Source: Mycoplasmatota bacterium (GTDB lineage: Bacteria; Bacillota_I; Bacilli_A; Haloplasmatales; Haloplasmataceae). Taken from it: a stretch of DNA of 64,000 nucleotides. The notes beneath the pieces are model-generated. The model had not been told where the DNA came from, searched no databases, and was given only the letters and a program-made list of their open reading frames with translations. Made by a program: the position numbers and the translations under genes. Within the stretch, counting starts at the first letter, position 1. Each line of letters opens with the position of its first letter. The DNA lies in the NCBI GenBank assembly GCA_018394295.1, contig CP074573.1, positions 1,867,156 to 1,931,155 of the forward strand, in the 5' to 3' direction. Below are positions 19,529 to 27,058 of this stretch, one piece after another.

Positions 19529-19676
19529 GTCAAAAGGAGGCTGCTGAAAAAGTCTCATCAAATTATGAATTGGGAAGAGTATATTAATTATTCTTCCTTT
19601 TTTCATATAAATACAACGAAAAGAAAGTGAAAAATGATATAATGAAGGTAGAAAATAATTTGAAATTGGTGATAGT

Positions 19677-21142
19677 ATGCTACCTAATAAAGAACTTGTC
19701 TTAAGTCCATACAGTAAGTTGTATGATATTGTGGTTCCAAAGAATCATATATTAAGAAAATTTAAAGAATTAGTGGATTTTGAATTTGTTTATGAAGAAT
19801 TAAAAGATAAATATACAAAGGATAATGGAGCGACAGCGAAATGTCCTATTTTTATGTTTAAATTATTATTATTAAAAGTAATGTATCCAATGTCTGACCG
19901 AGATTTAGTTGAACAAGCACAATTAAATATGGCATATAAGTATTTTTTAGAAATAGCTCCAGAAGAAACAGATATTATCCATCCAACAAGTTTAACAAAG
20001 TTTAGAAAGTTACGATTAAAAGATGGAGAATTATTAGATAAACTAATTTCAAAAACAGTAGAACTAGCACTAAACTTAGGATTAATAAAATCAAAACAAA
20101 TAATAGTAGACTCAACACATACAAATAGTATGTTTAATTATAAATCACCACTTGAAATCTTAGAAGAGAAATCAAAAAATTTACGAAAAGTAGTATATAA
20201 GACTGATGAAAGTTATAAAGATAAGATGCCTGAAAAGCCAATATCAAAGAATATAGACGATCATATAAAATACTGTAATGAATTAGTTGAATTAATTAGA
20301 AATGATGAAAATTTACTAATCAGAGAAAATATTAGATTAAAAACAAACTTATTAGAAGAAATAGTAAATGATAATATTGAAGAAATAAATTCAATGGTAG
20401 AAAAGGATGCAAAAGTAGGACATAAATCAGCTGATACATCATTCTTTGGATATAAAACACATATCGCGATGGTGCCAGAACGAATTATCACAGCGGCAGT
20501 TGTGACAAGTGGAGATAAACACGATGGAAAGCAAGCAAGAGAATTATATGTGAAATCAAAAGAAACTGGAATTGAAGTTGATGCTTTTATAGGGGATGGA
20601 GCGTATTCAGAAAAAGAACTAATAGAATATGCGAAAAAAATGAATTTAAATTAGTTTCAAAATTGAGTAAAACAGTATCTAAAGGAAATAAAAGAAAATG
20701 TGAGAATTTTGAATATAATAAAGATGCGAAAAGATATGTATGTAAAGCAGGTCATATGGGAGTTAGAGTTGCACTACATGGTAAAAAGAAACATGAGATA
20801 GAAGGAACTCCATTGCGAGAAACGCATTATTTTGATGTAGAAAAATGTAAAACGTGTCCATTTAAAGAAGAATGTGGATATAAAGAAGGACAAGATAGTA
20901 GATCTTATACAGTTACATTAAAGAAGGATAATGTTCATGCAGAACATGAAAAATTTCAAGAAAGTAAAGAATTCAAAGAATTAGCAAAAGAAAGGTATAA
21001 GATAGAAGCTAAAAATTCTGAATTGAAAAATAGTCATGGATATAAAAGATGTCAATCCCATGGCCTTTTAGGTATGCAGATACAATCAGCAATGACAATA
21101 TTCGCAGTAAACTTGAAAAGAATTGTAACACTAATGGGATAG
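19677..21142 (+). CDS. IS1182-family transposase, encoded in two frames (copy 2)
   Basis: Both partial proteins (19677-20654, 325 residues; 20663-21142, 159 residues) are identical to those of copy 1, including the A7 run at 20634-20640 that precedes the frame change. The catalytic Asp pair is in the first frame and the Glu in the second. ISL3 insertion beyond the terminator leaves the coding part intact but separates it from its right end, so this copy needs the longer unit to move. Confidence 0.85.
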
Positions 21143-21171
21143 AATATATCTCATTCTTTAATAGAAACAAT

Positions 21172-21216
21172 AAAAAAGTTAGAAAATGAAGTTAAATCAT
21201 TTCTAACTTTTTTTAT
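21172..21216 (+). terminator. Terminator of IS1182 transposase, copy 2
   Basis: Same hairpin and T tract as in copy 1. The ISL3 element is inserted directly after this tract, at TTTTATTT. Confidence 0.85.
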
Positions 21217-21218
21217 TT

Positions 21219-22707
21219 GGTTCTATAATATTTGGTGTGGGTAATAAACTCACACCATTTAATTTGCATAAAAAAATGAGACAGATTTCCAATATCCTGA
21301 TACAATTAATAACGACGAAATCACTAATGAAAGGATTGGAAATATGTCTCAATACAATTGTATCGTAAAAGTACTAAATTTAAAAGATGAAAATATTTCT
21401 TTTAATGAAAACTTTTACTCAGAAGAAATTATTAAGGGTGTTAGATCACAAATCTATTATGGAACTCTCACATATCAGCCTCAATATTGTTATTCATGTG
21501 GTTGTGTATTTGATAACCAGTTTGAAAAGCATGGCTTTAAGACATCTACAATAACTTTACCTAAAGTATCTAATATGAATGCTTATTTAAAACTTAAAAA
21601 ACAACGTTATAAATGTCATCATTGTAATAGTACCTTTACTCTCAAGACATCTATTGTTAATCAGCATTGTTATATATCTAATAATACTAAAGTAGCTGTT
21701 GCTCTTGCAGCTTCTAATAAGATTTCTGAATGTGATTTAGCCAAAGAACATAATGTATCACATTCCACTGTAAATCGTGTTATAAACAGTTTCTATGAAG
21801 TGCATAAGCCTAATTATAATTATTTACCTGAACAACTTTGTTTTGATGAATTTAAATCAGTTAAATCATCAGTAGGGGCTATGTCTTTTCTTTTTTGTGA
21901 TGCTCATAATGGAAGCATAATTGATATCGTTGAAGATAGACGCTTAAATTCATTAATCAAATATTTCCAACGATACACTAAAAAAGCAAGGAGAAGTGTA
22001 AAATTAATCGTTATCGATATGTACAAGCCCTACATTCAACTTATAAAGATGCTCTTTCCTAACGCTAAAATAGTTATGGATAAATTCCATATTATTCAAT
22101 TAATCTCTCGCTCATTAAATAAAACTAGAGTTAGAATTATGAATCAAGATAAAAAGAACTACAATAAGTTTAAACGTTATTGGAAGCTTATATTGAAAGA
22201 TCGGGCTAAATTAGACATCAAAAATTATAGAAAAGTTTATTGTTTTAAACAAATGATGTGTGAAGAAGATATTGTAAATTATTTACTAGATCAAAGTAAG
22301 GAACTTAGAGATACATATGAACTATATCAGGACCTTTTACATAGTATTAAAAACAAAAATCCAGAACTCTTTACAACTACTCTTGATCAAATTGAACAAG
22401 AATACCCAAACATATCAGCTTATATGAAAACATCAGTTAAATCTATTCGTAAGAATAAATCCTATATTCTAAATCTAATGTCTACTAATTATACAAATGG
22501 TGTAATTGAAGGTATAAATAATAAAATAAAAGTTATCAAGCGTATAGCTTTTGGTTATAGAAGCTATCATCATTTTAAACTACGAATTCTCATTTCTCAT
22601 GGAATGGGAACAATGAAAAAAGGACTAAGCCATTCAGCTTAATCCTCGTAATTGATTTAATGTCAGTTTATTGGATATTCTCTACCCACACTACTTGACA
22701 AAGAGCC
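21219..22707 (+). mobile_element. ISL3-family element (1489 bp)
   Basis: Ends GGTTCTATAATATTTGGTGT and (inverted) GGCTCTTTGTCAAGTAGTGT, both followed by GGGTA, with an 8-bp duplication TTTTATTT (21211-21218 and 22708-22715). Eight-base duplications and GGCTCTT-type ends are typical of ISL3. It encodes one complete transposase, so it may be active. Confidence 0.93.
21344..22642 (+). CDS. ISL3-family transposase
   Basis: 432 residues, normal for the family. Zinc-binding N-terminus with CYSCGC (about 49-54) and CHHC (about 94-97), a helix-turn-helix near 125-150 (CDLAKEHNVSHSTVNRVI), and a DDE domain with FDEF, VIDMYKPY, a following MDKFH block, and VIEGINNKIKVIKR with the Glu. ATG follows a GGAAAT-type site (AAAGGATTGGAAAT). 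No breaks seen. Confidence 0.92.
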   Translation: MSQYNCIVKVLNLKDENISFNENFYSEEIIKGVRSQIYYGTLTYQPQYCYSCGCVFDNQFEKHGFKTSTITLPKVSNMNAYLKLKKQRYKCHHCNSTFTLKTSIVNQHCYISNNTKVAVALAASNKISECDLAKEHNVSHSTVNRVINSFYEVHKPNYNYLPEQLCFDEFKSVKSSVGAMSFLFCDAHNGSIIDIVEDRRLNSLIKYFQRYTKKARRSVKLIVIDMYKPYIQLIKMLFPNAKIVMDKFHIIQLISRSLNKTRVRIMNQDKKNYNKFKRYWKLILKDRAKLDIKNYRKVYCFKQMMCEEDIVNYLLDQSKELRDTYELYQDLLHSIKNKNPELFTTTLDQIEQEYPNISAYMKTSVKSIRKNKSYILNLMSTNYTNGVIEGINNKIKVIKRIAFGYRSYHHFKLRILISHGMGTMKKGLSHSA

Positions 22708-22765
22708 TTTTATTTAATATTAGTTATCTGAAAATAGACTAGATTTTCAGCACCCTCGTCAAAAG

Positions 22766-22776
22766 TGACTTCCTTT
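22766..22776 (-). terminator. Right arm of a terminator split by IS1182 copy 2
   Basis: TGACTTCCTTT here pairs over 11 bases with AAAGGAAGTCA at 19521-19531. On the minus strand the hairpin would be followed by T5 and would terminate the gene at 22807-23259. The IS1182 element with nested ISL3 now lies in the loop. Confidence 0.75.
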
Positions 22777-22806
22777 ATATACAGTATTAAATCCTAATGA
22801 TATTAT

Positions 22807-23259
22807 CTATTTTAATTTAATCGGAACATATATATCAAACTGGTTTCTAATCGGTAATCCTTGTGGTGTAATTACGTGACCCATTCCATAACGTGTATGG
22901 TAATTCGGGTCATTTTCTTCAGTTGCTAAATCAAAATGTTCACTGCTTTTAACCCATGTGTAAATTCTATTGTAGGCTTCAGTTCTATCCTCATCTTCGT
23001 CGTAAGCTGTAGCAACTGCATATAGACCTCCAGGAAAATCAAAAACTTCATAACCAGAGGTGTCTTCTAGATTTTCAGGAATTGCGTATATCCATTCTAA
23101 ACATCCTAATTTTTCGTTATTCCACATAAAATCTTTAGGATACAAAACTCCTGTTTCTTCTGAAGCTATTTTACTCCACCATCTATCAAATTTCTCTAAA
23201 TCTCTTCCTCCAGAACGTGCCATTTTAACTCTTGGTAATTGGATTATTCTTATTGTCAT
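22807..23259 (-). CDS. GyrI-like small-molecule-binding (Cass2-like) protein
   Basis: 150 residues; ATG 23259 behind AAGGAG. A single GyrI-like effector-binding fold without a DNA-binding domain: FPGGLYAVATAY in the middle and a final strand FDIYVPIKLK. Stand-alone members include Cass2, known from integron gene cassettes, which binds cationic drugs. The ligand is unknown here. It resembles the effector domains of the AraC regulator at 5320-6660. It lies as cargo upstream of radC relic e and has lost an intact terminator. Confidence 0.78.
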   Translation of the reverse strand: MTIRIIQLPRVKMARSGGRDLEKFDRWWSKIASEETGVLYPKDFMWNNEKLGCLEWIYAIPENLEDTSGYEVFDFPGGLYAVATAYDEDEDRTEAYNRIYTWVKSSEHFDLATEENDPNYHTRYGMGHVITPQGLPIRNQFDIYVPIKLK

Positions 23260-23538
23260 ACTACACCACTCCTTTTCAATTATTAATCAAATATTACTAT
23301 ACTGGTTATTAATTTTCAATATGTTTATATAATTTTTTATAATTTTAATGTAAATTAAATGTTCATAATATTTTGTTGATATTTGAGATACTCCTTACAT
23401 ATTATTATTTTTAATAAATTGATTCATTCTACTAGTAAACATATTTTTTATTTTTAGCTAAGAGCTAATTAAATTTTTATAGAAAATATACAAACAAAAA
23501 TGAATGCTATTGATATTACTCATCGCTTAATGTCAAGG
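23260..23538. other. AT-rich intergenic DNA
   Basis: Holds the upstream region of the GyrI-like gene and the left edge of the IS3 copy B. No gene or structured element seen. Confidence 0.5.
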
Positions 23539-23563
23539 TAGTTGTCGCATATTTTTAATTTTT

Positions 23564-24652
23564 TTAAGAAGATTTTGTTTCTTCTTTTTCCAAAATTGAT
23601 GATTTTTCTGGGTTTAACCAAACTATGTTTTCCACACTCCAATTTCTTATGTTTCTCGACCATCTTTCTGGGTGTTTAAGTTGTGCTTGTTCATAGACTT
23701 TAATTCGCTTTTTTAATATTTTATTAGATAAACCGGAATGCCTTTGGTGCGGAGTTAAATATTTTATCCCACTATGAAGATGTTCATAGTTATACCAGTT
23801 TATAAACTGTAATGTCCAAGTTCTTGCTTGTTTAATAGTCTCAAAACCCTTATCTGGGTAACCTGGACAATATTTGAATGTTTTAAATATAGACTCCGCA
23901 TAAGGATTATCATTACTTACTCTAGGTCTACTATTTGATGGAGTAATACCTAGTTGATAAAGGGTCTCTAAAAGAGTGACTCCTTTCATCGGACTTCCAT
24001 TGTCAGAATGAAGCACTAAAGGTTTTTTATGTAAAAGTATATTTTCTGCTAATACTGCTCTTTTAACTAATTCACTAGCGTGTTGAGCAGATTGTTCAGA
24101 CCATATTTCCCATCCTACTACTTTTCTACTAAATAAATCTAGGATCAAATATAAGTAATAATACATCCCTTTTATTGGTCCTTTTAGATAAGTAATATCC
24201 CACATCCAAACTTGATTAGGACCTGTGGCATAATGTGTTGATATAGGTCTATTTTGGGGTTTTTTAGTATTTCCTCTATGTTTTAGTTGTTTTTCTTCTC
24301 TTAAGATTCTATATATTGTTGATTCAGATGCTAAATATATTCCTTTATCAGCTAGGAGCGGCACAATTTCATTAGGAGATAAGTTTTTATATTCAGGCTG
24401 ATTTACGACTTTTAAAATTTCTTCTCGTTCTTTTTTAGTTAATCTATTTTTGGGTGCTTTTTTTTTACTAATAGGTCTTTGATCTTCATTTGGTGATGAA
24501 TCACTTCTCCATCGTTGAAGTGTTCGTAAACTAATTCCTATTTCTTCACATGCTTTTTCTTGTCTTGCTCCATTATCTACAGCTTCTCTTATCAGTGATA
24601 TTGCTTTTTTGCGATATGTGGCACTGATTAATCTTCCTCGTCTTCCCCCCAA
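23564..24652 (-). CDS. IS3-family transposase OrfB
   Basis: 362 residues from TTG 24652. HTH near the N-terminus (CEEIGISLRTLQRWRSD), then the rve catalytic core with MWDITYLKGP (first Asp), VLHSDNGSPMKG (second Asp) and NPYAESIFKTFKYCP (Glu). C-terminus HSGIKYLTPHQRH is standard. The start overlaps the end of the frameshift-extended orfA (stop at 24628), as expected for an AB pair. All catalytic residues are intact. Confidence 0.88.
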   Translation of the reverse strand: MGGRRGRLISATYRKKAISLIREAVDNGARQEKACEEIGISLRTLQRWRSDSSPNEDQRPISKKKAPKNRLTKKEREEILKVVNQPEYKNLSPNEIVPLLADKGIYLASESTIYRILREEKQLKHRGNTKKPQNRPISTHYATGPNQVWMWDITYLKGPIKGMYYYLYLILDLFSRKVVGWEIWSEQSAQHASELVKRAVLAENILLHKKPLVLHSDNGSPMKGVTLLETLYQLGITPSNSRPRVSNDNPYAESIFKTFKYCPGYPDKGFETIKQARTWTLQFINWYNYEHLHSGIKYLTPHQRHSGLSNKILKKRIKVYEQAQLKHPERWSRNIRNWSVENIVWLNPEKSSILEKEETKSS

Positions 24653-25124
24653 ATCGCACTTGCCTTTTTTCTAAGTACAAGAAGGGCTGCTGCTTCTGCA
24701 AGTGCTGATTCTTTTCTTTGGAGTTCTTTATTTAATTTCTTAAGTTCTTGATTTTTTCTCTTAACTGCTTTTGTAGTTCTGTTGCTTGTTTAGCTACACC
24801 ACCATTAGCCTGCATACATGCATCTCGCCATTCTTTAACTTGATTAACATATAGTCCTTTATTTCTACAATACTTAGATAATTCTACTTCACTTAATGTT
24901 GCAGTTTCTAAGACAATATGAAACTTATCTTGTGTACTCCATTCTTCTGATTTTAAAGGTTGTTCGTTAACAGGGATTCCATTTTCTTTCGCTTTCTTTT
25001 TCCAAGTAAAAAGTGTTATTTCTGGTATTCCTGATTCTCTTGATAATTCTTTGACTGATTCATTATGTAGTGGCATCATTCTTTGTATTAATGATAACTT
25101 ATAATCCTTTGAGTATCTTGCCAT
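24628..25124 (-). CDS. IS3-family OrfA, apparently with -1 frame change
   Basis: ATG 25124 after GGAGAAC. Zero frame gives 130 residues (to 24732): HTH (SRESGIPEITLFTWKKKAKE) and a second helical region. The usual ending of this OrfA type, KKLNKELQRKESALAEAAAL and then VLRKKASAIWGEDEED, is present but in the -1 frame, entered at an A6 run (24757-24752), and stops at 24628. Either a slippage site or a one-base mutation separates the two parts. Confidence 0.78.
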
Positions 25125-25155
25125 AAAGTTGTTCTCCTTACTAAGTTTTTAAATT

Positions 25156-25187
25156 TTATTTCAAGACAACTAGTTGTCTTGAAATAA
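25156..25187. repeat. Perfect 32-bp palindrome at the IS3 copy B end
   Basis: Arms TTATTTCAAGACAACT and AGTTGTCTTGAAATAA pair without mismatch. One arm is the IS end; the mirror arm lies outside it. It is also correctly placed to be a hairpin downstream of the gene at 25247-25516. Confidence 0.85.
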
Positions 25188-25246
25188 CTTACTATGTCTA
25201 CTATACTATTTTTAGAGCTCCATGACAACTATTCTAACACAGAGGG

Positions 25247-25516
25247 TCATTTCTTTTCTATACTCTTATATTTATCTTTAAAATCTTCCCATTTTATAGG
25301 AACAATTATTATATATAATATTAAAACTGTTACATACGCTGCTAATAAACAATATAAAACTAAATCCCATCCATACCATTTATTATTATTAATATACTCT
25401 AACATAATATTAACCAACAATAATGGAATTGGAATAGTTTGAATTGCTATAAGATTATTGATGTAAAACTTCTTCTTACCTGCGTTATAAACTTTAATTA
25501 ATTTTTCATCTTTCAA
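25247..25516 (-). CDS. Small membrane protein, unknown function
   Basis: 89 residues from TTG 25516; GGAGG lies six bases upstream, inside the longer frame that starts at 25534, so the later start is chosen. Two membrane helices (about 19-38 and 48-71), a basic N-terminus and a charged tail (KWEDFKDKYKSIEKK). No family recognised. Probably cargo of the insertion ending at radC relic e. Confidence 0.62.
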   Translation of the reverse strand: MKDEKLIKVYNAGKKKFYINNLIAIQTIPIPLLLVNIMLEYINNNKWYGWDLVLYCLLAAYVTVLILYIIIVPIKWEDFKDKYKSIEKK

Positions 25517-26033
25517 AATAAAACCTCCGATCACTTTAAATACACATTTAAAAGAAACTATTATTACCTTTTAATATAATCTATTAATTATCCGGCATGA
25601 ATTTTCTTTGATTACGCCACTTTCTCTTTGATTTCATAAAAAATATCTCTTCTTTATAAACCATTACTTATGCTTTCTTTCTTTATTATATTATATCATA
25701 TTTTACAACTTCTTTTGATTTAAATTTAAATATATAACGCAAATGACGAATTAACATTACTAAATACTCATGAGAAATTGTTTGTATTAAATTCTTTACT
25801 TTTAATTATATACTCTATAATTAAAACTAATAATAGCAAATTCATAAAAATTAGGTAAGCTTTAATGATTAATTATAATCTATTTTAAATCAAGCTTCTG
25901 ATTGTAAATAATGATGTTACTTATAAACAATATACTTATTAAATACCCTTTGATATAATATTGTTATAACTAACAAATAGAGAGAACTATATATTTATTA
26001 ATTACTTAAATTTTTTAATTGGAGGGGTAAAAA
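25517..26033. other. Gene-free AT-rich divergent intergenic region
   Basis: About 500 bases between two divergently transcribed genes, very AT-rich. Nothing beyond likely promoters is seen. Confidence 0.5.
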
Positions 26034-26591
26034 TTGAAAAAATCAGGAATAAAAGAGATTGTTAATCGTAGTATAAATCAAAGAAATCTTTGCAGAATGT
26101 TTTTTAGATATGATAAACATTATTGGTACTATTTTCCACTTTATGCAAATGATAAGTTATTTTTAGGTGCAGAAGAAGATGATTTCATAATTGATGGGTA
26201 TTCAATTCGTAGATTTGTTGATGTTACAAAAGTACAAATCAAAGACGATAAGTGTTTAGAAATTCTAAAAAATGAAGGAATAATAGAAAGCATAAAAAAA
26301 CCTATTGTAGATATTTCTAATTGGGAATCAGTTTTTAATTCTTTAAATTCTTTAAATAAGAATGTCATTATTGAAAAAGAAAGTTTAAATGATGATGAAT
26401 GCGAATTTGTTATTGGAAAAATAGATAAAGTTTATAAAAACTTTGTTTATATTTATCATTTTGATGCTGATGGCATTTGGCAAGAAGAGCCCTATAAAAT
26501 CCATTATACTGCAATAACAAGTGTTTCTTTTGGAACACGATATGTTGAAGTTTTTTCAAAATATCTTGATGAATTAAAAATTAATAAATAA
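26034..26591 (+). CDS. Hypothetical cytoplasmic protein
   Basis: 185 residues from TTG 26034, with GGAGGGG eight bases before it. No signal peptide or membrane helix. Residues 24-34 are aromatic-rich (RYDKHYWYYFP), and the C-terminal half (FVIGKIDKVYKNFVYIYHFDADGI) looks like a small beta-barrel. No family recognised. It is convergent with radC relic f and is one of the few plus-strand genes in the island. Confidence 0.65.
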   Translation: MKKSGIKEIVNRSINQRNLCRMFFRYDKHYWYYFPLYANDKLFLGAEEDDFIIDGYSIRRFVDVTKVQIKDDKCLEILKNEGIIESIKKPIVDISNWESVFNSLNSLNKNVIIEKESLNDDECEFVIGKIDKVYKNFVYIYHFDADGIWQEEPYKIHYTAITSVSFGTRYVEVFSKYLDELKINK

Positions 26592-26627
26592 TGCTTGTAA
26601 AACTTGAGTATACATTAAAAAGAGAAG

Positions 26628-26874
26628 TTAAATATACTTCTCTTCCCTCATACTAATATATCCATCAGTACCTATCACTAAATGATCAAGTAAGTCTATT
26701 CCCATTAATTCTCCTACTTCCATCAACCTTTTAGTGATAGATATGTCTTGTGTACTTGGAGTGGGATCTCCACTTGGATGATTGTGTACGACAATAATCG
26801 ATGCACAGCCATGTCTTAGTGTTTCTTTGAAAACTTCTCTGGGGTGGACGATGGTGACAATACGTATAGGGAAG
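26628..26874 (-). pseudogene. radC 3'-end relic f (intact frame, N-terminal part missing)
   Basis: Minus strand reads RIVTIVHPREVFKETLRHGC and continues through HNHPSGDPTPSTQD and LMEVGELMGIDLLDH to MREEKYI and a stop at 26628, without any break. It matches the last 70 or so codons of intact radC, with roughly one base in ten different by eye. Before VHPRE the sequence (CCCTATACGTATTGTCA) is unrelated to radC but shared with the other relics. It has no start codon of its own at the right place. Confidence 0.92.
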
Positions 26875-26911
26875 AAAAATCGTCAACATGAAATTTCAGT
26901 TAACGATTTTT
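26875..26911 (-). terminator. Terminator of the third LRR lipoprotein cassette
   Basis: AAAAATCGTTAAC / GTTGACGATTTTT stem (one G-T pair) with a U tract in both directions, 150 bases after the LRR gene stop and directly before the relic f leader. Confidence 0.75.
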
Positions 26912-27058
26912 ATTAATTATATATTCTTGTCAATTATCCCTAAAAACAGAAAACACTAAAATAAACTAAAATTAAAATTATTTCCATTATTTAAACTCTA
27001 TCTTATAACTCAAGTTTTCATTCTATGATAAAAATATGGAGTTAAAGTAATTACTAAA

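Larger units (their letters stand above)
19537..22757 (+). mobile_element. IS1182-family element, copy 2, interrupted by ISL3
   Basis: Same ends as copy 1; flanked by the 8-bp duplication GTCAAAAG (19529-19536 and 22758-22765). Removing the ISL3 element and its duplication leaves 1724 bp, the length of copy 1. The target was the loop of a terminator hairpin: AAAGGAAGTCA on the left pairs with TGACTTCCTTT on the right. Confidence 0.93.
23539..25172 (-). mobile_element. IS3-family element (copy B)
   Basis: orfA and orfB on the minus strand between matching ends TAGTTGTC (23539) and, inverted, TAGTTGTC (25172). The right end forms one arm of a perfect 32-base palindrome. Target duplication not recognisable; boundaries approximate by a few bases. 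Confidence 0.65.

Noticed and set aside
19319-19606. 95-residue minus-strand protein
   Set aside because: Its start lies inside IS1182 copy 2 and the rest is radC relic e with a decayed metal motif, so the frame is accidental.
16649-22757. Composite transposon formed by the two IS1182 copies and the genes between them
   Set aside because: Each copy has its own distinct 8-bp target duplication (TAATAAAG and GTCAAAAG), so they inserted independently. The outer flanks do not match each other.
26628-26874. Relic f as a small functional RadC/JAB gene
   Set aside because: The frame is intact and keeps the metal motif, but the N-terminal part, a start codon with ribosome binding site and the usual upstream Glu region are missing, and it follows a terminator.
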